From positions 42,369 through 106,368 of the forward strand of contig CABRZR010000007.1 of the NCBI GenBank assembly GCA_902475535.1: a DNA stretch of 64,000 nucleotides, in the 5' to 3' direction. Numbering within the stretch: position 1 is the first letter of the stretch; every line of letters begins with the position of its first letter. Shown piece after piece: positions 16,950 through 24,465 of the stretch. The DNA comes from QAMH01 sp900556425. Lineage in GTDB: Bacteria; Actinomycetota; Coriobacteriia; Coriobacteriales; QAMH01. The notes beneath the pieces are model-generated. The model was not told the origin of the DNA. It did no database searches and saw only the letters and a list, made by a program, of their open reading frames with translations. Both the position numbers and the translations under genes were made by a program.

Positions 16950-17252
16950 ATGAAGAATCTAGCGGATTTCAAAAGAGAGTTCGGCATTACTGAGACTCGC
17001 GCAGATGAAGCCCGCCGCAGGACACAGGAATATGTCGAGGCATACAATCTTCGTCAAGCGCGAAAGTCCTGCGATTTGACACAAGTTCAGCTGGCCGACG
17101 CGATGGGCGTCTCTCAAAACAGAATCTCTCGCATGGAGAACGGTGATATCGATTCCATGAGCATAGATACCATAAGAAGGTACGTCGAGGCGCTAGGCGG
17201 AAGCATCACGGTTGTGGCTGATCTTCCAACAGGTAAAGTAAGCCTTGTTTGA
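16950..17252 (+). CDS. HigA-like XRE antitoxin
   Basis: A 100-residue protein, 21 bases after the toxin. The helix-turn-helix is LTQVQLADAMGVSQNRISRMENG near residues 47-69, followed by SIDTIRRYVEALGGSITVVADLP, a C-terminal pattern common in HigA antitoxins paired with Gp49-like toxins. It should neutralise HigB and bind the palindrome at 16528-16547 to repress the operon. Like the toxin it is more AT-rich than the flanking genes. Confidence 0.9.
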   Translation: MKNLADFKREFGITETRADEARRRTQEYVEAYNLRQARKSCDLTQVQLADAMGVSQNRISRMENGDIDSMSIDTIRRYVEALGGSITVVADLPTGKVSLV

Positions 17253-17321
17253 TTGGCTGAAACACAGGCAGAGATAGATTATGGACGATTTCTCTTTTGC
17301 TCAAGGTGGACAGCAATAATA

Positions 17322-17464
17322 TCTCCACTCCTGCGCTTCGCGCTTTCGGGCGAAATAGTGAGACAGTTGCTCTGAGCAACTGTCTCACTAAAACTTCTCG
17401 GATTGAAACGAATATACCCCAGCGGGTTTTGTCTCATTTTCAAATCAGTAGTTTGGTATCCCCT
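17322..17464. repeat. TTTCGAGCGAAG-type repeat copy and a 33-base near-perfect GAGACA/TGTCTC palindrome
   Basis: 17322-17356 is a degraded copy of the dispersed repeat (CTCCACTCCTGCGCTTCGCG). Arms 17357-17372 and 17374-17389 are exact reverse complements (AGTGAGACAGTTGCTC) around one base. A looser AGACAAA-type copy follows near 17405-17437. It lies between the convergent higA-like and hipB-like genes. Confidence 0.8.
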
Positions 17465-17746
17465 CTATCGCCTTACCCTCTGGGGAAGCTCTTCTTCGAC
17501 CCTGAGACGACCATAATCAGTCTCGAAGGGGTCGAAGGCGTCGATGACGCGGTCCATTATGCCGAGCATAGTGGCCACGTTGAGCACGGTCTCGAAGGAC
17601 ACAGAAGGGTCGCCCTTCTCCAACCGCGAGATAGTGGCCCGGCTTGCGTTTGCCTTGTCGGCAAGCTGCTGCATGGTCAGCCCACGCAGCTTGCGCCACG
17701 TTGTCACCGACTCGCCAATGTCCTTGGCAGCCAGCCTCGTCTTCAT
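17465..17746 (-). CDS. Orphan HipB-like XRE regulator
   Basis: 93 residues: a helix-turn-helix LTMQQLADKANASRATISRLEKGDPSVSFETVLNVA (quoted as consecutive parts near 23-38 and 39-58) and a tail FDPFETDYGRLRVEEELPQRVRR of the kind found in HipB partners of HipA kinases. In such pairs hipA follows at once; here the next bases are intergenic repeats and no kinase is present. It could be an antitoxin that lost its toxin, or a stand-alone regulator. A double palindrome upstream (17775-17827) is a likely autoregulatory site. Confidence 0.82.
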   Translation of the reverse strand: MKTRLAAKDIGESVTTWRKLRGLTMQQLADKANASRATISRLEKGDPSVSFETVLNVATMLGIMDRVIDAFDPFETDYGRLRVEEELPQRVRR

Positions 17747-17774
17747 GGGAGTCGGACGTTTCGTGAGTGTCCTT

Positions 17775-17827
17775 AATGTCGCATAATTAAGATATTACAA
17801 TAATTAATGTAATAAATATGCGACATT
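17775..17827. promoter_or_regulatory. Nested double palindrome, candidate operator of the HipB-like gene
   Basis: AATGTCGCATA (17775-17785) pairs with TATGCGACATT (17817-17827), and ATTACA (17794-17799) pairs with TGTAAT (17808-17813). The region is AT-rich and lies 28 bases upstream of the start at 17746. Confidence 0.8.
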
Positions 17828-18060
17828 GTAGCACGCTTATTGCGTCAAAACAAAGTGGCCGGGGGGATTTCTCCACTCCGGCGCTTCGCGCCTCCGGTCG
17901 AAATGACAATTGAGGGCCGCTTGCGCCCGGTCGAAATGACGGCCCTGTCATTTCGAGCGAAGCGAACGTAGTGAGCGCAGTCGAGAAATCTCGAGTGAAG
18001 CTTTTCAGCTAGCGGAAGAGATCCCTCGAAACAAATTTGCCCCAGCGAGATTTGTCTCAT
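17828..18060. repeat. Two facing copies of the TTTCGAGCGAAG repeat and an AGACAAA/TTTGTCT-type hairpin
   Basis: No gene. Copy at 17866-17908 reads plus (ATTTCTCCACTCCGGCGCTT); copy at 17948-17993 is inverted (TCATTTCGAGCGAAGCGAAC). ACAAAT (18031-18036) pairs with ATTTGT (18050-18055) just before the stop of the flavoenzyme gene, where it could terminate. Confidence 0.75.
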
Positions 18061-20007
18061 CTACACGTCCAATGCGGCGTGGTAGGCCTCGTAGATCGCA
18101 AGCGTGATGTTGGCCGGCCGCTGGGCGTCGCCGATGACGCGCACGAACGGCGCACCATCGCGTAGCTCGTCGACAACCGCGCTGCGCGAGCGCTGGCCGA
18201 TGGCGGCGATGACCGACTGGCACGGCACCACCTTCTCCTCGCCATCGATGGTGACCGTCACGCCGTCGGCGTCCACGCACTTCGCGGCAGCACCCGTCAG
18301 CACGTCGATGTCCTCGCCCTCCAGCTCCGCCAGCAAGATGGGGCGGTGGCGGATGTTGGCGTCGGGCGCCAGCTCGGGACGCATCTCGATGAGATGCACC
18401 TTGTGGCCCGTGCGCGCCAGCTGCAGCGCGCACTCGCAACCGGTGAGGCCACCGCCGATGACGGCAACCTCCGATCCCGGTTCGGCGCCGTCCAGGTAGA
18501 GCTCGTCGATGGAGATCACGCGGGCGTCCTCGGCCACGGGGAAGGGCAGCTTGATGGGCTCGGAGCCCACAGCGATGATGAGCGCGTCGGGTTCGAGCTC
18601 GTCACACAGCGCGGAAGTCACGGGCGTCTCGAGCCGGATGTCGACGCCGGCCTCGCGGCACAGGTGCGCATAGGTGCGTCCCAACTCGTACATGTCGTAC
18701 TTGAAGGGAAGCGCCGCCTCGGTGCGCAGGATGCCACCGAGCTCGTCGCTCGCCTCGCAGAGCGTCACGTCATGGCCGCGTAGCGCCGCGGTGTGGGCCG
18801 CCTTCATCCCGGCGATGCCACCGCCAGCCACGAGCACGCGCTTGGGCCGGGCCGTGGGCGTCACGGTCAGCCCCTCGAACTCGCGGCCAATGAGCGGGTT
18901 CACGGCGCATCGACGTGTCTGGGTCACGGGGCGCTCGGCCATGCAGACGAAGCAACGCAGGCACTTCACGACCTCATCGCCCCGGTTGGCCATGACCTTG
19001 TTGGGAAGCTCGGGGTCTGCCAGCAGGGCGCGCGCCATCGCAATGGCATCTGCCTGGCCACTGGCGACGATCTGCTCCATCTGCGCGGGGTCGGATAGAC
19101 CGCCGATTGCGATGACCGGCACGGACACGTGCTGCTTGATCTGCGCGGCCAGCGGCACGTTGCAGCCGTGTTCGCGGAACATCGACGGATGGGTGATCGA
19201 GAACCCGAATTGATACGAGCCAGCCGAAACGTGGATGAGGTCGACGAGGTCCTCGAGCCCTTCGGCGATGCGGCAGCCCTCCTCGATGTCGTAGCCGCCG
19301 TCGAAGAGCTCCGAGCCGCTCATGCGTAGCTCGATGGGAAAACCGGGACCCGTGGCCTCGCGAATCGCGGTGAGTATCTGGCGGGCAAAGCGCAGGCGGT
19401 TTTCGAGGGAGCCGCCGTACTCGTCGGTGCGCTTGTTGAAGTACGGCGAGAGGAACTGGTTGATGAGCCAGCCGTGCCCCGCGTGGACCATGCACATCTG
19501 GAAGCCCGCGCGGCGCGCCAGCACGGCGGCATTGGCATAGGCGGCGGCGATGTCGGCGATTTGCTCGGCGGAAAGCGCCCGCACGGGGAGCCCGTCAGGA
19601 CGCACGCCATCGCTCGGTCCCCACTGACATAGGTCGGCTTTCTTCTTCTTGTCAACCATATAAGTGCCCGCGTACTGGCCGGAATGCGACAACTCGATGG
19701 AGGCGATGGCGCCGTGGCGCTTGATGGCGTCGGCGACGTAGGCAAACGCGCCGAGCTGCCCGGGCGTGGCAAGCGAGAGGTGCAGCATCTGCGAGCCGTC
19801 GGTCTCGGGATGGACCACGAGCTCGCTCACGGTGACCGCGGCGGCACCGCCCTTGGCGCGGGCCTCGTAGAAGCCTTGAGTGCGCAGGCCGGGCGTTCCC
19901 TCGGCCGTGATGTCGGTGGCGCCCATGGGAGCCGACACCATGCGGTTGCGGAATGTCAGGTTACCCACCTTGAGGGGTTTGCAGAGATTGGGATAATCGC
20001 GCTTCAT
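18061..20007 (-). CDS. NADH:flavin oxidoreductase / 2-enoate reductase-like (FMN, [4Fe-4S], FAD) enzyme
   Basis: 648 residues from the start at 20007 (MKRDYPNLCKPLKVGNLTFR) behind GGGAGG; the frame runs 130 codons upstream through unrelated sequence. An Old Yellow Enzyme TIM barrel (1-350; NRMVSAPMG, VHAGHGWLINQFLSPYFNKR) is followed by the cluster motif CLRCFVCMAERPVTQTRRC near 345, an FAD site VLVAGGGIAGMKAAHTAALR and an NAD(P) site EVAVIGGGLTGCECALQLAR. The architecture is that of 2,4-dienoyl-CoA reductase, enoate reductase and bile-acid BaiCD/BaiH enzymes, reducing an activated C=C bond with electrons from NAD(P)H. The substrate cannot be told. Single gene. Confidence 0.88.
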   Translation of the reverse strand: MKRDYPNLCKPLKVGNLTFRNRMVSAPMGATDITAEGTPGLRTQGFYEARAKGGAAAVTVSELVVHPETDGSQMLHLSLATPGQLGAFAYVADAIKRHGAIASIELSHSGQYAGTYMVDKKKKADLCQWGPSDGVRPDGLPVRALSAEQIADIAAAYANAAVLARRAGFQMCMVHAGHGWLINQFLSPYFNKRTDEYGGSLENRLRFARQILTAIREATGPGFPIELRMSGSELFDGGYDIEEGCRIAEGLEDLVDLIHVSAGSYQFGFSITHPSMFREHGCNVPLAAQIKQHVSVPVIAIGGLSDPAQMEQIVASGQADAIAMARALLADPELPNKVMANRGDEVVKCLRCFVCMAERPVTQTRRCAVNPLIGREFEGLTVTPTARPKRVLVAGGGIAGMKAAHTAALRGHDVTLCEASDELGGILRTEAALPFKYDMYELGRTYAHLCREAGVDIRLETPVTSALCDELEPDALIIAVGSEPIKLPFPVAEDARVISIDELYLDGAEPGSEVAVIGGGLTGCECALQLARTGHKVHLIEMRPELAPDANIRHRPILLAELEGEDIDVLTGAAAKCVDADGVTVTIDGEEKVVPCQSVIAAIGQRSRSAVVDELRDGAPFVRVIGDAQRPANITLAIYEAYHAALDV

Positions 20008-20081
20008 GAGGTCCCTCCCGGGTCGTCGCGTTCTATTGGGCTGATTATCCTCCAATCGGCATGCGCTGGCTGGCAGCATGA

Positions 20082-20153
20082 CGAGATTTCTCGACTCCGC
20101 TTCGCTCCGCTCGAAATGAAAGTGGGACAAATGACCTGTCCATTTGTCCCACT
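20082..20153. repeat. TTTCGAGCGAAG-type repeat followed by a GGGACA/TGTCCC hairpin
   Basis: 20082-20119 is a good copy of the dispersed repeat (ATTTCTCGACTCCGCTTCGC). AGTGGGACAAATG (20121-20133) pairs exactly with CATTTGTCCCACT (20141-20153) around 7 bases, ending at the stop of the VanZ/RDD gene. Confidence 0.85.
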
Positions 20154-20158
20154 TGGCG

Positions 20159-21193
20159 TCATTGCCCCGGTAGGTAGTCGTAGGGCATCTTGCGCGCGAT
20201 AAGGTAGAAGATGACGACGACCGGGACGAGCGCGAGCGGAAACATGAGGATGGCGACAACCGCGGCGGCGCGTACGGCATAGAAGAGCACCCGCTGCGAT
20301 CCCATCCGCTTTTTCGTCTCGAACGACATGTGCACGAGCTTGCCGCCGACCGTGCTCCCCTCGTTGCACCAGGGCACCACGACCTCGAAGACGACATAGG
20401 AAAGGGCGAAGCAGACGTACATCATGAGCGTCTCCGTCTGGGGCGCGGTAAGCCCCGCTATCGTGAAGGGCTCATCGAGAAACGCCTCGCTCGCCAGGGC
20501 CAGCAGCAGCCATGGTCCTTCCGTGCACAGGGCGATAATCATCAAGTCGACCCAAAGAGCCACGCAGCGGCGCACGAAGCCGGGGTCATGGGTCGTCTTC
20601 AGGAAGATGGCTTTCTCCTCGGGTAGCACGCGCCCCAGGCTATAGGCGCACCACCATCCGACGATGCCGCCAAGCGTGTTGCAGATGATGTCGTCCACCT
20701 CGAAGGTACGGTAGGCGTACGGATAGATACCAAAGAGGCCCGTGAGCTGCGCGGTCTCGATGAGAATCGTCGTTCCGAGAGAGATGAGCACGGTCATGCC
20801 AAAGCCCAGACGCAGGAAGCGCTTCGCGATGAATCCCAACGGCACGAACAGCACGATGTTGAACAGCAGCTGCAGGACCGCCTTGATGCCGTCCTTCGCG
20901 ATGTCGTGGGCGAAGTTGAATGGATCGAACTGTGGCGGGATGCCATAGGTGATGCCCGGACCGGCATCTCCGCTCGGGAGCGGGTAGAGCGTGAAGCAGC
21001 CCAGACCCGCGATATAGAGGATGGTGAGATAGGCGGCCACGGCCGATGACAGACGCAGGCGCCCATCGCGATGGTAGAGGTACACGAGGACGGGAAGCGT
21101 GAGGGCGAACGAAAGAAACGGCCAGATGAGAAGCGCCGCCTTGAAGCTGCCGCTAAAACTGCTCAGAAACGAGCTGACTGATCCCATCCGCAT
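20159..21193 (-). CDS. VanZ-like plus RDD-like integral membrane protein
   Basis: About 344 residues with roughly nine hydrophobic segments. The N-terminal half is VanZ-like: FNIVLFVPLGFIAKRFLRLG, then LIETAQLTGLFGIYPYAYRTFEVDDIICNTLGG (two consecutive parts), the conserved E-x-x-Q-x(n)-R-x-F-D-x-D-D-x-x-x-N-x-x-G pattern. The C-terminal half, from FVRRCVALWVDLMI through NEGSTVGGKLVHMSF, matches the RDD family pattern (R-D and GxTxGK). Start at 21193 follows GGGGGTGAG, but 21187 or 21226 are possible. VanZ proteins are linked to glycopeptide or lipoglycopeptide tolerance; the fusion itself has no assigned function. Confidence 0.8.
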   Translation of the reverse strand: MRMGSVSSFLSSFSGSFKAALLIWPFLSFALTLPVLVYLYHRDGRLRLSSAVAAYLTILYIAGLGCFTLYPLPSGDAGPGITYGIPPQFDPFNFAHDIAKDGIKAVLQLLFNIVLFVPLGFIAKRFLRLGFGMTVLISLGTTILIETAQLTGLFGIYPYAYRTFEVDDIICNTLGGIVGWWCAYSLGRVLPEEKAIFLKTTHDPGFVRRCVALWVDLMIIALCTEGPWLLLALASEAFLDEPFTIAGLTAPQTETLMMYVCFALSYVVFEVVVPWCNEGSTVGGKLVHMSFETKKRMGSQRVLFYAVRAAAVVAILMFPLALVPVVVIFYLIARKMPYDYLPGQ

Positions 21194-21226
21194 CTCACCC
21201 CCATCGCGAAGTTCCTTTCCACACAA

Positions 21227-21805
21227 GGTAAGTTACTAGATGATGGAGTCACGTGACCGAGAATGACAAGATTGTAAGCCGATGAAAATGGGGTGGGGCG
21301 AGATTTCTCGACTACGCTTCGCTTCGCTCGAAATGACAGAAAGTCGATGCTTCATGCGCGAGCGTTGCGGTCATGGCGGCACATCTCATGGCGGGCACGG
21401 AGATTCCTGCCAAGTGATGCGCCCTGGTGACTGCTCTCGCAACCACCACAGCACATTCCGTGGCGGTTTTGCCAAGTGATGCGCCCCCATGGTCGTGCAG
21501 GAAACCACCACACCACATTTCGGAACAAGAGGAAGAATCCACGCTAAGTAATGTGCTTCGGTGGCTACAATCGGAGCACAAACAGCGTCATCTCGACTGG
21601 AGCGGCCGCAAGGTCGCTGCCTACTGTCATTCCGACCGAAGGGACCGTAAGGTCCCGAAGTGGAGGAATCTCGCCATTTCGCTCGAAATGACCTATCGTA
21701 TTTCTGTCTTTTTGGAAACTATACCGATAATTTGCAACCGAAAACCAGATAAACGCTGTATTATGCTTGACAGCAACTTAATTAACACTTAAGGAGGCGT
21801 TTATC
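21227..21805. repeat. Intergenic repeat region: dispersed repeats and a three-unit degenerate tandem array
   Basis: About 600 bases without a convincing gene. 21299-21339 is a copy of the TTTCGAGCGAAG-type repeat; 21596-21692 is a composite of the same family with an internal GGGACCGTAAGGTCCC hairpin. Between them, 21376-21575 holds about three degenerate units with a 62-base period, anchored on CCACCACACCACATTTC at 21443 and 21505 and on GCCAAGTGATGCGC. The same unit occurs at 30772-31010. The last 100 bases, AT-rich, should contain the promoter of the surface protein gene. Confidence 0.75.
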
Positions 21806-23071
21806 ATGAAGACGCTTGCTTCAGGTCCCACTTCCATGCGCTATTTCAAGGTCACCCTGGTCTCGGCAATCGCACTCCTGTGCATCGGCATTGCCTTGAG
21901 TGCGTACTGCGCCTACAGCGCCTTTGCCGAAGACTCCACCCAGTCCGTCGTGGACACGCAGGGAAACGAGCTCGAGGTCCCGACATCGACCATGCAAAAC
22001 CAGGCTCTGGCAAGTGATGGGGATGCAGGCCTATCCCCCGCGGACAATTGCTCCATCACGGTCAACTACTACGAAGTAGTAAACTTCGATGACCCCGACG
22101 TGCCCAAGGACGAAAACAACTTGCGTCTCATGGGAACACGCACCCTCTCGGGCTTTCACGAAGGCCAGGAGTTGACTGCCTGGAGCTATGTCGTGAACAT
22201 TCCCGGCTTCTTCTTCTGGGATGGATGGCCCAATAGGATGGTCGTGTCGCGTGACCCGAGCCAAAACGTCTACACGCTCAACTACGTGCGGCTGTGGAAT
22301 TCCGAGTACACGGTCAACTACTACCTCATGACCGGCGCTGACCTAACTGCCGATTCGTGGAGCGGCGCCCTTGCACCCCAGGACGTCGAATTCACCAAGC
22401 TCGGATCGGAAACTTTCACGAACCAGCGCTTCGACAAGCTCATCGTGGGCGATGCCTACGAGTACAAGCTTGACGGAACCTATGTAATCGACACATATCC
22501 GGCCCAGATTCGCCTGGGCACGGACCCCGACAACAACGTGATCAACGTGCTCTACACGCCTACTTCAACGACGCTGCCCGACGGCATCGAGATTCCCGAC
22601 GGCATCTTCGACTACGATGACCAGATCACCACATTGCCGGACGCCATGGAAGTTCCCGATGGGGACGTCAACTATGACGACCAGATCACCACGTTGCCGG
22701 ACGCCGTGGAGATTCCCGACCAGATCTTTGACCACGATGACCTCATCACGACCCTGCCTGATGACGTCATCGTGGAGGACTTCGTCGGAGACGGAACCGA
22801 TGCCCCTGGCAACGGCGAGGCCGTTGACGACACGGTCGAGATCACGGACGAGATGCTCGAAAACCCCGTGAACAAGAAAGACGCCGAAGAAACCATCAAC
22901 GCCTATACGACCGGCACGGAGAAGACCATGACGCTCGTCAAGACCGGCGACAGGACGATTGCCATCGTGGGTACGCTGGCGGGTATCGCGTTTCTCGCAG
23001 CCGTCGTGTTCGCCGCGCTTGCCTGGCGTGGCCGCAAGCGCGTGATGGAAGCAGGTGGCAATTCGAAGTAG
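21806..23071 (+). CDS. Cell-surface protein with MucBP-like segments, 20-residue acidic repeats and a degenerate sorting signal
   Basis: 421 residues behind a strong AAGGAGG. Signal peptide 1-44 (FKVTLVSAIALLCIGIALSA, then AFAED). Two related beta-rich segments begin ITVNYYEVVN (about 75) and YTVNYYLMTG (about 170), MucBP-like. Residues about 255-315 are three tandem 20-residue units starting TTLPDG/TTLPDA with IPD and DYDDQI, and a partial fourth. The C-terminus is LVKTGD, a hydrophobic helix and RGRKR, the layout of a sortase signal in which the Pro of LPxTG is Val. It is probably an exported wall or membrane-anchored protein, possibly adhesive. Single gene. Confidence 0.8.
   Translation: MKTLASGPTSMRYFKVTLVSAIALLCIGIALSAYCAYSAFAEDSTQSVVDTQGNELEVPTSTMQNQALASDGDAGLSPADNCSITVNYYEVVNFDDPDVPKDENNLRLMGTRTLSGFHEGQELTAWSYVVNIPGFFFWDGWPNRMVVSRDPSQNVYTLNYVRLWNSEYTVNYYLMTGADLTADSWSGALAPQDVEFTKLGSETFTNQRFDKLIVGDAYEYKLDGTYVIDTYPAQIRLGTDPDNNVINVLYTPTSTTLPDGIEIPDGIFDYDDQITTLPDAMEVPDGDVNYDDQITTLPDAVEIPDQIFDHDDLITTLPDDVIVEDFVGDGTDAPGNGEAVDDTVEITDEMLENPVNKKDAEETINAYTTGTEKTMTLVKTGDRTIAIVGTLAGIAFLAAVVFAALAWRGRKRVMEAGGNSK
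22573..22768 (+). repeat. In-frame 60-bp tandem repeat, about 3.3 units
   Basis: Encodes the TTLPD...DYDDQI units of the surface protein. Units start at about 22566, 22626 and 22686 with a partial unit near 22746; the most conserved part is GACCAGATCACCAC. Such repeats change copy number by slippage. Confidence 0.75.
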
Positions 23072-23082
23072 CAGACGCGGGA

Positions 23083-23113
23083 ATGAGACAGTTGCTCAGG
23101 GACGCTGTCTCAT
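23083..23113. repeat. GAGACA/TGTCTC hairpin after the surface protein gene
   Basis: ATGAGACAG (23083-23091) pairs with CTGTCTCAT (23105-23113). The 13-base loop TTGCTCAGGGACG carries the same internal sequence as the arms at 7522-7586. Confidence 0.85.
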
Positions 23114-23150
23114 ATTGCGATTGATATCATGGGCTCTGGCACATTGGAAT

Positions 23151-23192
23151 CAGGAGGATGGACGGCAAGGCAGCCCATCCTCCTGGCTTTTG
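23151..23192 (+). terminator. Intrinsic terminator candidate
   Basis: CAGGAGGATGG (23151-23161) pairs exactly with CCATCCTCCTG (23175-23185), followed by GCTTTTG. It would end the surface protein transcript, and argues against starting the next gene at 23129. Confidence 0.6.
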
Positions 23193-23224
23193 AGCAGATT
23201 CGGAGTCTTCGGGTGGATTCGCAG

Positions 23225-23701
23225 GTGAACTGGCGCAAAGTCAACGGGGCCGTCGCTGGCGTTCTGTGCCTGTTCTTCCTCGTGCACGGCACCCTCGGAA
23301 TCCTATGGACGAGCGATGCCGTCACCGCGGAGCTCGCGTTCGTCATATGGGCGTTCTTCATCGCGGCCCTCGTTCATGGACTGTTGAGCATCGTGACAAG
23401 CTGGCAGATGCTGCACGATGCCGAAAGGCCGCCAAGCCGCCGAAAAAAGCGGCACCTCGCGCTCAAATGGGTGACGGGCCTGGCGCTCTTGCTCATCGCC
23501 TGCATCCATGCCCTGCTTCCAGAGCATGCGGCAGCATGGTCCTCTGTCAGCATTCTCGTGACCCTCGCGTTTGCCGTGCACATGTACGTGGGATCAAAGT
23601 CCCTGACCAGTGACCTTGGGTTGCCTCACGGAATGCGTATCGCCTTCAGACTCGTGACGATTGCCTGGGCAGCCATCGTCTGCATCGGACTGCTCGCGTA
23701 A
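23225..23701 (+). CDS. Four-helix membrane protein with a His in each helix region
   Basis: About 158 residues from a GTG at 23225 (MNWRKVNGAVAGVLCLFFLV) with GGGTGG upstream; GTG 23213 is also possible, and the longer frame from 23129 would include the terminator hairpin. Four hydrophobic segments each carry a His: FFLVHGTLG, AALVHGLLSIV, LLIACIHALL and AFAVHMYVG. This spacing resembles membrane cytochrome b subunits such as those of fumarate/succinate dehydrogenases, but no partner flavoprotein is nearby and heme binding is only an inference. Single gene between a terminator and a convergent TetR gene. Confidence 0.6.
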   Translation: MNWRKVNGAVAGVLCLFFLVHGTLGILWTSDAVTAELAFVIWAFFIAALVHGLLSIVTSWQMLHDAERPPSRRKKRHLALKWVTGLALLLIACIHALLPEHAAAWSSVSILVTLAFAVHMYVGSKSLTSDLGLPHGMRIAFRLVTIAWAAIVCIGLLA

Positions 23702-23736
23702 GTCATAGACGAAAAGCGTGTCTCGCCAAACGTCGC

Positions 23737-24321
23737 TCATGTCTGCTGGCTATCCTCCACCAGCTTGTTCACGATATCGAACGCGTGATACAGGTAATCC
23801 GCACCCCAGATGTCCTTCAGGTCGAAGCTCCCGCTCTCGCGACTCCTGTATGCGAAGATTCCCAGAAATCCGCCGATGACGAACTCCAGGGACGTGCGGT
23901 CTCGAAGGTCGAGCCCGTCCACGTCGATGCCCAACTTGGCACTCCACATCCTCAGGATGGCGTCATGCAGCATGCGGCGCAGCTGAGAAGGGGCCCTGTC
24001 ATCGGCCAGGAGACACACCCGATCCAATCGCGTCGAGAACTCGCTCTTCGAGAGGTAGTCGGGAAGCTGGGCATCTCCCCTAATCGCCTCGATGACCGTG
24101 TAGATGAATTGCGTCTCGACGAGGGATTCTGCCGCCGTACGGGCCAGCTCGTCGATGTTGTCGAAGTGGTAGTAGAAGGTGTTCTTGTTCACGCCGGCGG
24201 CGCGGCACAGCCCCACCACGCTTATGCCCTCGTAGGGCCCTTCGGCAAGCGCATCCCAAAACGCCGCTTCCAACTTGTCACGGGCGGTATCATCGCCCTT
24301 TTTGTAGTGGGGTCTCGGCAT
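23737..24321 (-). CDS. TetR-family regulator
   Basis: 194 residues from ATG 24321 (MPRPHYKKGDDTARDKLEAA) behind GGGGAG. The N-terminal helix-turn-helix is ISVVGLCRAAGVNKNTFYYHFDN near residues 34-56, with the F-Y-Y-H-F end of the TetR recognition helix. The C-terminal ligand domain is not like a known class. It lies downstream of the radical SAM gene on the same strand, with its own upstream palindrome (24349-24374), so it is probably autoregulated and may control the radical SAM/MFS genes. Confidence 0.85.
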   Translation of the reverse strand: MPRPHYKKGDDTARDKLEAAFWDALAEGPYEGISVVGLCRAAGVNKNTFYYHFDNIDELARTAAESLVETQFIYTVIEAIRGDAQLPDYLSKSEFSTRLDRVCLLADDRAPSQLRRMLHDAILRMWSAKLGIDVDGLDLRDRTSLEFVIGGFLGIFAYRSRESGSFDLKDIWGADYLYHAFDIVNKLVEDSQQT

Positions 24322-24348
24322 GACTCTCCCCAATGACGAACCGTGGAT

Positions 24349-24374
24349 GCATTGGCTATTTAATTAGCCTATGC
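24349..24374. promoter_or_regulatory. Imperfect palindrome, candidate TetR operator
   Basis: GCATTGGCTA (24349-24358) pairs with TAGCCTATGC (24365-24374) with one mismatch. It lies 28 bases upstream of the TetR start and 92 bases downstream of the radical SAM stop. Confidence 0.65.
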
Positions 24375-24465
24375 AGCCAATTAACGGGAAGAATAGCACG
24401 CACATAGCCCCGATGGGCGTTACAAATACGTGACGATAGGCGACGGACGCACGCTGTATCAGCCG

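Noticed and set aside
23129..23224. N-terminal extension of the four-helix protein
   Set aside because: It would translate across the terminator-like hairpin at 23151-23192 and has no RBS.
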